DNA of 64,000 nucleotides from JANXXV01 sp038230275 (GTDB lineage: Bacteria > Acidobacteriota > Terriglobia > Bryobacterales > Bryobacteraceae). Within the stretch, counting starts at the first letter, position 1; each line of letters begins with the position of its first letter. Below are positions 7,793 to 16,786 of the stretch, piece by piece. A program made the translations under genes and the position numbers. The DNA lies in NCBI GenBank assembly GCA_038230275.1, contig JBBRNO010000012.1, forward strand, positions 1 to 64,000, written 5' to 3'. A model generated the notes under the pieces. The model had not been told where the DNA came from and did no database searches. It saw nothing but the letters and a program-made list of their open reading frames with translations.

Positions 7793-10757
7793 ATAAAAAC
7801 TCCGCTGAGTTCAATATTGTGTGGCAAAGTGTGGCCACTGCTAGCCAGTGCGCCCGGGCCTTTACGGGCTCTTCCGGATTATCCGAACGCAACTGCTGGA
7901 ACCACTCTTTCTCCATCGCTTGCAATGCCGATTCGGCCGCGCTGACTTCTTCCGCGGAGGGCTTACGCGACAATGCCAGCCAATACGCGCGGTCTATCTG
8001 ACCGCGGGTGGCATCGCCCTCGGCATCAATTATGCGCCCCGCCATGTAACGGGAGGCCTGGCGCAACAGGTCGCTATTCATCAGTTCCAACGCTTGCGAG
8101 GAAACAGTGGACTGCGCGCGTTTGACGCAATTGGGATTCATGAACGGCGTGTCAAAGGTATCCAGCAACGTGATGGGCTGCGTGCGGCGGCCTGCCATAT
8201 AGATGCTTCGCCGCTGCCCGACCTTGGAATCACCGGTACCCACCACTTCCCCATCCGGCATCAACTTCACCGGATCCGGCGGCCCGAATGGCTTGAGGTC
8301 CAAACGTCCCGCAACTTTCAAAATGGAATCGCGAATCGCGTCGGAATCCAGACGGTGCAATGGGAAGCGCGAAAGCAGTGAGCCGTCCGGATCTTTGTCC
8401 TGCCGTTCCGTGTCCGCGTGGGAACTTTGCCGGTAGGTGGACGACGTCATGATCAGCCGGTGCATCGCTTTCATGTCCCAGCCCTGGCGGACGAATTCGT
8501 TGGACAGCCAATCCAGCAGCGGCTGATTCACCGGTGCGGCGCCCATCTTTCCGAAATTGCCCGGCGTGTTGACCAAGCCCGTTCCGAAGTGATGCTGCCA
8601 CATGCGGTTCACCATCACACGCGCGGTTAGCGGATGATTCGGATCCACCAACCAGCGAGCCAGGCCCAGGCGTCGGCCAGTGGTCTTACTCTCATAGGCG
8701 AGCTTTGGAACCGTGTACGGTGGGATCTTTGCGCTTAGAACCGAAAGGGCGCCGGGCGTTACCAGCGCGCCTGGCGTGGACGCATCGCCGCGAAGCAGAA
8801 TGCGCGTGGGCGGCGGCTCAGGGCCCAAATCGAACAGGGCGCGAATCCTTGGTACGGATTTGAGTTTGTCCTTCTCGTCTTTTATCTGGCGGTCGATTTC
8901 CTCCTTCTCTTTTCGGAAGCCGTCATCCGCCTTGGCGATGTCTGTCAGCTTGACGGTGAGTGTCCCCTCGTAGCGTTGCAGCAGAAACTTCTGCACTTCA
9001 GTTCTCTCGCTTGCGGCGGTCTGTCCGGCTTTGCGCACGTCGTCGCGAATCTCGCTGGGTAAGCCCTGCAGCCTTTCCGCTTCCATCTTCTGTTTGAGCG
9101 GCTCCGCTCTCACATCCAATTGCTTCTTGAGTTCGTCGATCTTCGTCTGGATGGGTGCGTTGTACGTTTGAACACCGTCGCGTTCGTTCGCCACTAACAA
9201 TGGCAGATAGCGAGTCGTCTTCTCATCGCAATTGGCGCCCACTCCGCCGCAGTTCATGCTGGGCATGCGCCAGGTGAATGGATCGTAGGCGGGCGTGAGC
9301 ACTGCGGTCAACCGGTAATAATCGCGCTGCGGGATGGGGTCGTATTTATGGTCGTGACAGCGAGCACAGCCCACGCTGAGGCCCAGCACGGCGGAGCCCA
9401 GTATCTCCACTTGCCCGGCAATTACGTCCATTCGCTCTGGAATGAAGTTCTGCTCCGTGCTGTATGTCGAATCGGGAGCGGTTCGCCAGAATCCGGTAGC
9501 GGCCAATAAATCCACCTGTTCCGGTGTGTACTCTTTGACGGTCTTGTAGTCAAACAGTTCGTCGCCCGCGATCTGTTCCGTGAGAAAGCGGTCGAACGGT
9601 TTACCGGAATTGAGCGAGCGGATTACGAAATCGCGGTAGCGCCAGGCGTGCGGCCGAGGTTCATCGGCGCTGGTGCCGCCTTCGGAATCGGAATAGCCCA
9701 CCGCATCCAGCCAGAAGCGTGCCCAGCGTTCCCCATACTGTGGCGAGGCCAGCAACTTATCAATCATCTGCTCGTACGCTTTCGGATTTCCATCCGCGAG
9801 ATACGCTTGCACCTCTTCCGGCGTGGGCGGCAAGCCGACCAAATCCAGATAGGCCCGGCGCATCAGGGTCCGGCGGTCTGCATCGGCGGATAGGCTTGTT
9901 CCCTTGGCTTCCAGTTTTTCGAGAATAAACGCGTCGATTGGATTCCGCACGCGTGCTTTCGATTGCACGTTCGGCACTGTGCCGCGTTGGGGAGCGGTGA
10001 AGGCCCAAAACGCGCGGTTCTTATCCTTCACCATGGGATCGGCCGCCGCACGTACGTCGATTGCTTTTTCGTCGTCAGCGGGCGCGCCGGTTGCAATCCA
10101 ACGGGTAATTTTTTCGAGTTCGCTGTCGGTCAGGCCGCGGACGGAGAACTGCTCCTGCAATTTGGGCGGAGGCATCTCCTGCGCAGTAATGCGCTTGATC
10201 AGCAGGCTGTCGGCAGGTTTACCGGGAACGATAGCAGGCCCGGATTTGCCGCCTTTCAGGATGGCAGCGCGAGTGCGCAGATCGAGCCCAGCCTTCTGTT
10301 CCGTACGTCCGTGACAGACCCAACATTTGGCGCTGAGGATGGCATGAACTTCGCGCTCAGCCACCAGCTTCGCTGCCAGCTTGTCTTCCGCATCGCGCAA
10401 GGCGCCGCCCTCAATCCACTTGCGAATGGTTTCAATTTCCGATACCGCCAGCTTCTCGCCGCCCATCGGCATTTTCCCCGACATAACCATGGTGAGCAAC
10501 AGGCTATCGACGGGCTTGCCGGGAATAACCGCCGCACCGGATTTACCGCCTTTCAGCAAGTCGTCACGAGATTCCAGCGACAAGCCGGCGCGCTGCGATT
10601 TCGCGTCATGGCACGCAAAACATTTCGCGCGGAAAATGGGCTGGACGCCGGATTCGAATCGGGGCGCTTTTACCTCATCGGCATAGGCGGACAAGCTACC
10701 GCAGAGCAACAGCACTAGGAACGAGAGTTTTTGACTTGGTGGCAATCTAGCGAGCAT
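7782..10757 (-). CDS. PSD1/planctomycete cytochrome c domain protein (PSCyt1 x2, DUF1549, DUF1553)
   Basis: A 991-residue secreted protein. I place the start at the ATG at 10757, one base after the preceding stop, because it begins a clean signal peptide (MLARLPPSQKLSFLVLLLCGSLSAYA); a longer frame would overlap the upstream gene. Two tandem PSCyt1 domains follow, with haem motifs CFACH and CWVCH and the shared LKGGKSG.A.IPGKP.DSLL. Next comes DUF1549, with the RFWLDAVGYSDSEGG block and a third CxxCH in CARCHDHKYDP, then a charged coiled-coil stretch and DUF1553 (NRMWQHHFGTGLVNTPGNFG). It probably binds several haems in the periplasm. The redox partner is unknown; the DUF1501 gene just downstream is the expected partner. 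Confidence 0.9.
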   Translation of the reverse strand: MLARLPPSQKLSFLVLLLCGSLSAYADEVKAPRFESGVQPIFRAKCFACHDAKSQRAGLSLESRDDLLKGGKSGAAVIPGKPVDSLLLTMVMSGKMPMGGEKLAVSEIETIRKWIEGGALRDAEDKLAAKLVAEREVHAILSAKCWVCHGRTEQKAGLDLRTRAAILKGGKSGPAIVPGKPADSLLIKRITAQEMPPPKLQEQFSVRGLTDSELEKITRWIATGAPADDEKAIDVRAAADPMVKDKNRAFWAFTAPQRGTVPNVQSKARVRNPIDAFILEKLEAKGTSLSADADRRTLMRRAYLDLVGLPPTPEEVQAYLADGNPKAYEQMIDKLLASPQYGERWARFWLDAVGYSDSEGGTSADEPRPHAWRYRDFVIRSLNSGKPFDRFLTEQIAGDELFDYKTVKEYTPEQVDLLAATGFWRTAPDSTYSTEQNFIPERMDVIAGQVEILGSAVLGLSVGCARCHDHKYDPIPQRDYYRLTAVLTPAYDPFTWRMPSMNCGGVGANCDEKTTRYLPLLVANERDGVQTYNAPIQTKIDELKKQLDVRAEPLKQKMEAERLQGLPSEIRDDVRKAGQTAASERTEVQKFLLQRYEGTLTVKLTDIAKADDGFRKEKEEIDRQIKDEKDKLKSVPRIRALFDLGPEPPPTRILLRGDASTPGALVTPGALSVLSAKIPPYTVPKLAYESKTTGRRLGLARWLVDPNHPLTARVMVNRMWQHHFGTGLVNTPGNFGKMGAAPVNQPLLDWLSNEFVRQGWDMKAMHRLIMTSSTYRQSSHADTERQDKDPDGSLLSRFPLHRLDSDAIRDSILKVAGRLDLKPFGPPDPVKLMPDGEVVGTGDSKVGQRRSIYMAGRRTQPITLLDTFDTPFMNPNCVKRAQSTVSSQALELMNSDLLRQASRYMAGRIIDAEGDATRGQIDRAYWLALSRKPSAEEVSAAESALQAMEKEWFQQLRSDNPEEPVKARAHWLAVATLCHTILNSAEFLYVD

Positions 10758-10758
10758 A

Positions 10759-11757
10759 TCAACTCTGCCGCCGGTTGGGGGCAACGTCATTCACGATATT
10801 GATCGCCCCGAAGCCCTGCAAGTGGCGCAGAACATTTCGGGCAGCACTTGTTCTCATCTCCGCAACGGAATCGGCTGAGTAAAACGCCACGTGCGGCGTG
10901 ACCAGACAATTGGGAAAAGTGAAAAGCTCAGGCGAACGGGCGGGTTCATTATCCAGCACGTCCAACGCGACGCCGCCAAGATGACCGGTGCGCAAAACCT
11001 CTATCAGTTCCGCTTCCGGAATCATGGAACCGCGGGCCGTATTGACCAGAAACGCGCCGGGCTTCATGGACTCAAGTTGCGCGCGGCCGATCATCCCTCG
11101 TGTTTGGCTGGTGAGCGGACAATGCAGCGAGACAACATCGGAGGTCCGCAGCAGTTCGTCGAGTGAGGAGCACCGTGCCACTCCTATCGCCTTTTCATAA
11201 CCGTTGCTGACGTAGGGGTCGTAGAATTGGACGGAAAATCCGAGTGCCTTTGCGCGTAGAGCGGCCGCCGTTCCAATCCTTCCGCATCCGATGATTCCGA
11301 ATCGCTGCCCGCGAAGCCGGCGGCCAGGTTCGGCGGCCCTCCAACTCCAATTGCCCGCACGCACGTCTGCCAGCGCCTGATGGAGCCGCCGTTGCAGTGC
11401 CAGGGTTAGCAAGATGGCGAAGTCGGCAACCTCTTCCGTACCGTAATCGGGAACGTTGCAGACAGGAATGCCCAGGCGATAAGCTGCGTCCGCGTCGATG
11501 TTATCGTAGCCAACTCCATTGCGTACGATCATCTGCACTTTCTTGAACGATTCCAGCAGGCTTTGCGAGAGCTGCGGAAAGCGGCTGACGATGAGTGCAT
11601 CGGCGTCGAAAACTTCGCTGGGGAGAGCGTGCGGGTCCGTGGATAGCAAAAAGATGAGCTCCGCCGTATCGCCTAGAATTTCCATTTCCAGCGCGGCGTC
11701 CCGACTGATGGGCGATTCCTCCGAATCAATCAAATACACTCTTGGTTTTGCCGTCAT
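10759..11757 (-). CDS. D-isomer-specific 2-hydroxyacid dehydrogenase (CtBP-like)
   Basis: A 332-residue NAD-dependent dehydrogenase. Visible features are the Rossmann motif GCGRIGTAAALRAKALGF, the catalytic Arg in VNTARGSMI, Glu in LDNEPAR and His in VTPHVAFYS, giving the R-E-H triad of the family. The order NGVGYDNIDADAAYRLGIPVCNVPDYGTEEVADFAI resembles the C-terminal-binding-protein and phosphoglycerate-dehydrogenase branch. It reduces or oxidises a 2-hydroxy acid in the cytosol; the substrate is not determined. It is the first gene of the minus-strand run leading to PSD1 and DUF1501, and is divergent from the SDR gene. A FadR-type palindrome lies between them, so shared control is plausible. 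Confidence 0.88.
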   Translation of the reverse strand: MTAKPRVYLIDSEESPISRDAALEMEILGDTAELIFLLSTDPHALPSEVFDADALIVSRFPQLSQSLLESFKKVQMIVRNGVGYDNIDADAAYRLGIPVCNVPDYGTEEVADFAILLTLALQRRLHQALADVRAGNWSWRAAEPGRRLRGQRFGIIGCGRIGTAAALRAKALGFSVQFYDPYVSNGYEKAIGVARCSSLDELLRTSDVVSLHCPLTSQTRGMIGRAQLESMKPGAFLVNTARGSMIPEAELIEVLRTGHLGGVALDVLDNEPARSPELFTFPNCLVTPHVAFYSADSVAEMRTSAARNVLRHLQGFGAINIVNDVAPNRRQS

Positions 11758-11803
11758 GGGTTGAAGGTCCTTTGCGGCCGCATCCGCTTCGCTTAGCCGT
11801 AAA

Positions 11804-11816
11804 GTGGTTTTACCAC
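11804..11816. promoter_or_regulatory. Putative GntR/FadR-type operator
   Basis: The 13-base perfect palindrome GTGGT-TTT-ACCAC lies in the 117-base divergent spacer between the 2-hydroxyacid dehydrogenase and the SDR. Its core TGGTTTTACCA fits the FadR-subfamily pattern TNGTNNNACNA exactly. No GntR regulator gene is in the window, so the link is inferred from the motif and its placement. Confidence 0.5.
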
Positions 11817-11861
11817 ACTTGCTTTGATTCGTTAGCCGTGTAAACTGGTACGGCCAATTGT

Positions 11862-11871
11862 GGAGAAGGAG
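11862..11871 (+). promoter_or_regulatory. Ribosome binding site deciding the SDR start
   Basis: GGAGAAGGAG precedes the ATG at 11875 by three bases. The frame could also open at a GTG at 11860, but that would place the purine-rich run inside the gene, so the ATG is preferred. Confidence 0.7.
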
Positions 11872-11874
11872 AGT

Positions 11875-12663
11875 ATGAAGGTTGATTTAGAAAGCAGCGT
11901 TTCAATCGTTACGGGCGGCGGTGCGGGCATTGGCAAGGCTATCGCGAAAACGTTCGCGGCCAATGGAGCCGTCGTTATTGTCAACGATATTGCGCCCACG
12001 GGAGAAGCCACGGCGCAGGAGATTGTCGCCGCGGGAGGCAAGGCCCGTTTCCTGCAGTGCGATATCGCCGACCGCGCCGGTGTGGAAGCAATGGTGGCGG
12101 AAGTCTATCGCGAGTTCGGCAGAATCGACATCCTGGTGAACAACGCAGGCTGCGGCGCGAAGCCGGAGCACCGGCGGCCGATCCATGAGTTCGATCATGA
12201 AGAGTGGCAGCGGTTGATCGACATTGACTTGACGGGCATGTTCTATTGTTGCCGTGCGGTGTCGCCGGGTATGGTGGAGCGGCGTTCGGGGATCATTATC
12301 AACATTGCGTCTATCGTTGGGCTGGTGCCCATCCGGCGACAGATTCCCTACGCGGCCGCCAAAGCCGGAGTGATCAACTTAAGCCGTGCCGCGGCGCTGG
12401 AACTTGGGCAGTATGGCATTCGAGTCAATGCGGTGGCGCCGGGTTCGACGCTCACGGCGGGAACCGAGGCCATTTTTTACAACCCCGAAAAGAAGGCATT
12501 GGCCGATAGCCTGATCAGTCATATCCCGCTTGGGCGCGTGGGAACGCCGCAGGACATCGCGAACGCGACGTTGTTCCTGGCCGCGCCGGAAGCCTCCTAT
12601 ATTACGGGGACGGTCATCGTGGTGGATGGCGGATGGACTGCCGGATTCGCTCGCGACTGGTAA
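11875..12663 (+). CDS. Short-chain dehydrogenase/reductase (classical SDR)
   Basis: A 262-residue NAD(P)-dependent oxidoreductase. It shows the cofactor motif TGGGAGIG near residue 13, VNNAG, the active-site serine region ASIVGL, YAAAK (catalytic Tyr and Lys), and the C-terminal ITGTVIVVDGG typical of FabG-like sugar and alcohol dehydrogenases. The start follows a strong Shine-Dalgarno sequence. The MFS gene begins 7 bases after the stop, so the pair probably imports and oxidises one hydroxylated substrate such as a sugar acid. The candidate FadR-type operator upstream would suit such a role. Exact substrate unknown. Confidence 0.9.
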   Translation: MKVDLESSVSIVTGGGAGIGKAIAKTFAANGAVVIVNDIAPTGEATAQEIVAAGGKARFLQCDIADRAGVEAMVAEVYREFGRIDILVNNAGCGAKPEHRRPIHEFDHEEWQRLIDIDLTGMFYCCRAVSPGMVERRSGIIINIASIVGLVPIRRQIPYAAAKAGVINLSRAAALELGQYGIRVNAVAPGSTLTAGTEAIFYNPEKKALADSLISHIPLGRVGTPQDIANATLFLAAPEASYITGTVIVVDGGWTAGFARDW

Positions 12664-12670
12664 CTCTGCC

Positions 12671-13963
12671 ATGGCGCCCGCCAGCTCTATTTCGATGCCA
12701 TCGGACGCCACGCGCGCCAAGTTGCGGCGGCGCATTCTGCCATTCGTGTTCCTGCTCTACATCGCTTCGTACCTGGACCGCGCCAACGTAGCATTCGCCA
12801 AAATGTCAATGAGCGCCGACCTGGGGTTTTCCGAAGCAGTCTATGGATTTGGCGCGGGCATCTTCTTCATTGGCTATCTGCTGTTCGGCATTCCCGGCGC
12901 CGTGCTGATTGAACGGGGCAGCGCCAGCAAATGGATCGCACGCATGTTGATTGTGTGGGGATTCTGCACGGTGGTGATCGGCTTTGTGCGTACGCCGGGC
13001 GAGTTCTATGCGGCGCGATTCGCGCTGGGCTGTGCCGAAGCAGGCTTCTTTCCCGGCGTCATCATTTACTTCAGCCATTGGTTTGCGCAGAAAGACCGGG
13101 CGCGCGCGATGGCCGGCTTTATCATGGCGATTCCGGTGTCCCTTGTATTTGGCGCGCCCTTTTCCGCGGTGATTCTACAGATCCACTGGTTGGGGATGCC
13201 GGGATGGCGGTGGGTCTTCATCTTGCAGGGGATTGCGCCGATTGCACTGGGCTGCATCACGTTCTTCTATCTCACCGATCGTCCGCGCGACGCAAAGTGG
13301 TTGACGCCGGAGGAGCGCGAGCAGATTACCGCGGAATTGGAACGGGAAAATAGCGTCAAGCTGGAACGGCTGCAAGTTACGGTGTGGCAAGCGCTGCGTT
13401 TCAAGAACGTGCTGCTGCTTGCCGTCGCTCTTTCACTGGCCAATGTGGGCGGATACGCCTTTGTGTTGTGGCTTCCTACCTTGATTCGTAACAGCTCCAC
13501 ACTTTCGGTTAGCCTGTCCACCGCGTGTTCCGCGCTGCCTTTTGCTACCGGTTTAATCGCCGTACGGCTTGCGGGCAGATCATCGGACAAGCACCGGGAG
13601 CGTCGTTTGCATACGGCAATTCCGATGTTGGCAGCGGGGGTGTTCTTCACCTTGGCTTCTATTCCCGGGCAGCCATTCCCACTGGTGCTGATGTGGCTGT
13701 GCCTGACTGGTGCGTGCGCGTATGCCTGGCCACCGCCGTTCTGGGTGCTGCCGACTGCTACGCTGGCCAAGTCCGCGGCCGCGGTATCGGTGGGATTGAT
13801 CAATGCGATTGGAAACCTGGGTGGCTTTGTCGGCCCTACGGTCGTTGGATATTTGCTGTCGTTGCACTATTCGTATACTGTGGCGATTGCGTTCCTCTCT
13901 AGCTGTTTTGTGTTGGCTGGTTTGCTGGTGCTGATGCTTCGGGTTGCTCCGGAACCGGAGTGA
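12671..13963 (+). CDS. MFS transporter, anion:cation symporter (ACS) family
   Basis: A 430-residue, about 12-helix major facilitator. The N-terminus RRRILPFVFLLYIASYLDRANVAFAKM is characteristic of the ACS family (tartrate, galactonate, glucarate, phthalate carriers). The loop motif after helix 2 and the RFALGCAEAGFFPGVIIYFSHWF stretch also fit. The open frame extends 5' into the SDR gene, but those residues do not look like an MFS N-terminus, so I use the ATG at 12671; the ATG at 12695 is an alternative. It is likely co-transcribed with the SDR and delivers its substrate. Confidence 0.88.
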   Translation: MAPASSISMPSDATRAKLRRRILPFVFLLYIASYLDRANVAFAKMSMSADLGFSEAVYGFGAGIFFIGYLLFGIPGAVLIERGSASKWIARMLIVWGFCTVVIGFVRTPGEFYAARFALGCAEAGFFPGVIIYFSHWFAQKDRARAMAGFIMAIPVSLVFGAPFSAVILQIHWLGMPGWRWVFILQGIAPIALGCITFFYLTDRPRDAKWLTPEEREQITAELERENSVKLERLQVTVWQALRFKNVLLLAVALSLANVGGYAFVLWLPTLIRNSSTLSVSLSTACSALPFATGLIAVRLAGRSSDKHRERRLHTAIPMLAAGVFFTLASIPGQPFPLVLMWLCLTGACAYAWPPPFWVLPTATLAKSAAAVSVGLINAIGNLGGFVGPTVVGYLLSLHYSYTVAIAFLSSCFVLAGLLVLMLRVAPEPE

Positions 13964-13966
13964 AAA

Positions 13967-13982
13967 TTGCGGACGAACGCAA
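13967..13982 (-). terminator. Weak hairpin between convergent MFS genes
   Basis: TTGCG-GACGAA-CGCAA forms a 5-bp stem with a 6-base loop. Read on the minus strand it is followed by four T residues, so it could end the MFS gene that stops at 13994. The stem is short and the T run minimal, so this is a weak call. Confidence 0.28.
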
Positions 13983-13993
13983 AACCTTCCTCT

Positions 13994-15256
13994 TCAGGAT
14001 TCACTCGCCGCTGGTTCGGTGGTATGCGGCACCAATTCCCGTGATGGATCGATAGAAGCAAACAGACACCCGCTCACAATCAACGCTGCCGCCAGCGGCA
14101 TCAAAGCGCGGTCGTAACTTCCAGTCCACTCCACCAGGTATCCAAAGGCCACCGAGGATATCAGCGAACCCAACTGGCCGGCGGTGTTCATGGCGCCGGA
14201 GACAGCACCCACATGTTCCCGTGCCAGATCGACGCAAATGGACCACGAAACGGGAATCATCATGCCCATGGCGCCACCGCCCACGGTCAACAATCCGACG
14301 GCAATCGTATTGTCCCGTGTCACGGTGGCTAGCGCCAGGCACACTCCCGAAATGATCAGTCCAGTGGCCCCGACCGCAGATCGAGCCACTCGAAGCGAAT
14401 GCCGCCGGGCCAGACGATCGCTCACATAACCACCGCTAATGACGCTCAGCAGACTGACCCACGACGGAAGCGACGACGCGATCTTCATCTGATCTTCCGT
14501 CAACCCGCGGCCCAGTTGCAGATAAGTGGGATACCACGTGAGGAAGAAGTAGGCGCCCCAGCAGTAGGTGTGATACATCAGCAGCAGCCGGATGAAGTTG
14601 CCGTCGCGGAATAGCATGCCCCAGGGCAGTCCGTGGCCGGACCGTCGAACCGGGTTACCAATCAGCTCGCGCTCGGCGGCTGACACTCCCGGCATTTCCG
14701 CGGCGGTGTCGCGAAACCACCAGTACCAGAGCGCAGCCCAGAAAAGCCCAAGAGACCCGAAAATAAAGAAGGAAAACTGCCAGCCATAGATCTTCTGAAT
14801 GGGCACCACGATGAGCGGAGTAAGAATTCCGCCGACAGCCGTTGCGGTCCAGATCACGCTGGTGGCCCGCGCTCTCTCCGGATCTGGAACCCATCGGCCT
14901 ATCACGGTGGCTGAATTGGGAAATGCGCCGGCCTCTCCAGCTCCAAAAAGAAAACGGACTATCAGCATCGACGGATAGCTGGAAACAGCACCGGTAAGGG
15001 CGGTGAAGGCCGACCACCACAACACGATGCGCGTAAGTACTTTGCGCGGCCCGATGCGGTCGCCCAGCATGCCGCTGGGAATCTCAAACATGGCGTAGGC
15101 AAGCGTAAACGCACCAATCACCCAGCCCCAATTACTGGGGCTGATGTTCAGATCGTGCTGGATTCTGGGACCGGCCACGGCGATGCAGAGGCGATCGAAG
15201 TACATCACCAGCACCAGAAGGAAGAGAAGTGAAAGAACGCGAACTCGATAAGGCAT
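13994..15256 (-). CDS. MFS transporter, ACS family
   Basis: A 420-residue major facilitator. The frame is open for about 110 more codons upstream, but that part is non-hydrophobic and lies across the start of the divergent M81 gene; the MPYRVRVLSLLFLLVLVMYFDR start at 15256 matches the family N-terminus. RFLFGAGEAGAFPNSATVIGRW is the usual ACS helix-4 signature, and there are about 12 hydrophobic segments. It is convergent with the other ACS transporter but not a close copy. It is divergent from the M81 peptidase by 42 bases, which may mean a shared promoter region; substrate unknown. Confidence 0.87.
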   Translation of the reverse strand: MPYRVRVLSLLFLLVLVMYFDRLCIAVAGPRIQHDLNISPSNWGWVIGAFTLAYAMFEIPSGMLGDRIGPRKVLTRIVLWWSAFTALTGAVSSYPSMLIVRFLFGAGEAGAFPNSATVIGRWVPDPERARATSVIWTATAVGGILTPLIVVPIQKIYGWQFSFFIFGSLGLFWAALWYWWFRDTAAEMPGVSAAERELIGNPVRRSGHGLPWGMLFRDGNFIRLLLMYHTYCWGAYFFLTWYPTYLQLGRGLTEDQMKIASSLPSWVSLLSVISGGYVSDRLARRHSLRVARSAVGATGLIISGVCLALATVTRDNTIAVGLLTVGGGAMGMMIPVSWSICVDLAREHVGAVSGAMNTAGQLGSLISSVAFGYLVEWTGSYDRALMPLAAALIVSGCLFASIDPSRELVPHTTEPAASES

Positions 15257-15298
15257 TCGGCTTCGTTCCAGATTACACGACGTGATACGCTGGCCTGA

Positions 15299-16786
15299 AT
15301 GACAACGAAAGCAGCGCGGCCCGTGGTTGGAGTAGGGTACATTATTCACGAATCGAATTCGTTCAACGCGGAACCAACATTGATGGAGGAGTTCCGCTTC
15401 CGCGAGACGATTGAGCAGTGGTCCATTGGCTTCACGGAAGCGGCCGGCTTCGTGGAAGGCGCGGCTGAGGCTGGCTTCGACATCGTTCCAGCGATCCACG
15501 CCGTCGCGACTCCGAAGGGCGCGGTAGAACCGACGGCATTCGAATTTCTGTGCGCGCGTTTGATTGAAGGGCTGCAAGCAATTCCGCATATGGACGGCAT
15601 TCTATTGGCGCTGCATGGAGCCATGTACACGGAAGAGTTTCCGCAGGCCGACGAGGAGATTGTGCGCCGTGTCCGCCGCGCGTTCGGCAACGATATTCCG
15701 TTTGTGGTCACACACGATTTCCACGGAAACATTTCGCCGGAAATTGTGGAAATGACGAACGTGTTGATTACCTATCAGCAGTGTCCGCATCTGGATATGA
15801 AGCAGCGCGGCGTGCACGCGGCGATTCTGATGGGCGGCATTTTGTCGGGTGAGGTCCATCCGGTGCAAGCTCTGGTGAAGCCGCCGATGCTGTGGAACCT
15901 GGTGTTTCAGAATACGTATGAAGAACCGCTCAAGACCATTACCGACGCCAGTATCGAACTCGAATTGGAGCCGGGAATTCTGAGCGTGAGCGTGGCGGGC
16001 GGCTATCAATACAACGATGTTCCGTATATCGGTTGCTCCGTGATTGTGGTTACCGACGGGGATCGCGACCGCGCCCAGCGCGAGGCACAGCGGCTGGCGG
16101 ACTTGATGTGGGCGCGGCACGAGATGACCCGGTTGAATCTGCCGGATGCGGAAACTGCGGTGCGAGATGCAATGAAATCCGATAGCTTTCCGGTCTCGTT
16201 ATTCGATGTCGGCGACAACGTTGGCGGCGGTTCTCCCGGTGATGAGACTACGCTGCTGCATGAGTTTCTGCGGCAGCAGGCAAGTGGCTGGGTGATTGCG
16301 CTTTACGATCCGGAGGCGATGGCCGCAGCGAAGGCCGCAGGCATCGACGGCGCATTCGAAATGCCGGTGGGCGGCAAGTCCGTCAGCACGGCGGGCAAGC
16401 CGGCGATGGTGAAGGGTAAGGTGCGGTCACTCCACAACGGCCAGTTCATCGAAACCGCGGTTCGGCACGGAGGGCAGCGCTATTGGAGCATGGGACAAAC
16501 CGCGGTGATTGAAGAAGAGCATTCCACACCAGATGATTTGAACCTGGTGATGTTGACCACGCAAAGGGTCTGCCCCATGTCGATCCATCAACTGGTGAGC
16601 TGTGGTATTTATCCGGAGCGCCAGAAGATTCTGGTTGCGAAAGGCACGGTGGCGCCGCGCGCGGCGTATGAACCCGTCTCAGCGAAAGTAGTGCTTGTGG
16701 ATACGCCAGGGACCACGTCAGTCAATCCGAAGCGCTTTCGGTTCGGGCGGGCGCGGCCTGGCATTTGGGAACTTTCACTTCCCTAG
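15299..16786 (+). CDS. M81 family metallopeptidase (MlrC/microcystinase-like)
   Basis: A 495-residue protein of the MlrC family. Candidate zinc ligands are Glu18 in IIHESNSF, His in LLALHGAMYTEE, Asp and His in VVTHDFHGN, and His in QQCPHLDMKQRG. The C-terminal DUF1485-type domain follows (VSLFDVGDNVGGGSPGDETTLL, then VCPMSIHQLVSCGIYPERQKILVAKG). No signal peptide is seen, so it acts in the cytosol. MlrC cleaves linear microcystin, but most bacterial homologues lie outside toxin pathways and probably cut other small peptides or amides. The last 12 bases overlap the convergent M55 peptidase gene. Confidence 0.88.
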   Translation: MTTKAARPVVGVGYIIHESNSFNAEPTLMEEFRFRETIEQWSIGFTEAAGFVEGAAEAGFDIVPAIHAVATPKGAVEPTAFEFLCARLIEGLQAIPHMDGILLALHGAMYTEEFPQADEEIVRRVRRAFGNDIPFVVTHDFHGNISPEIVEMTNVLITYQQCPHLDMKQRGVHAAILMGGILSGEVHPVQALVKPPMLWNLVFQNTYEEPLKTITDASIELELEPGILSVSVAGGYQYNDVPYIGCSVIVVTDGDRDRAQREAQRLADLMWARHEMTRLNLPDAETAVRDAMKSDSFPVSLFDVGDNVGGGSPGDETTLLHEFLRQQASGWVIALYDPEAMAAAKAAGIDGAFEMPVGGKSVSTAGKPAMVKGKVRSLHNGQFIETAVRHGGQRYWSMGQTAVIEEEHSTPDDLNLVMLTTQRVCPMSIHQLVSCGIYPERQKILVAKGTVAPRAAYEPVSAKVVLVDTPGTTSVNPKRFRFGRARPGIWELSLP

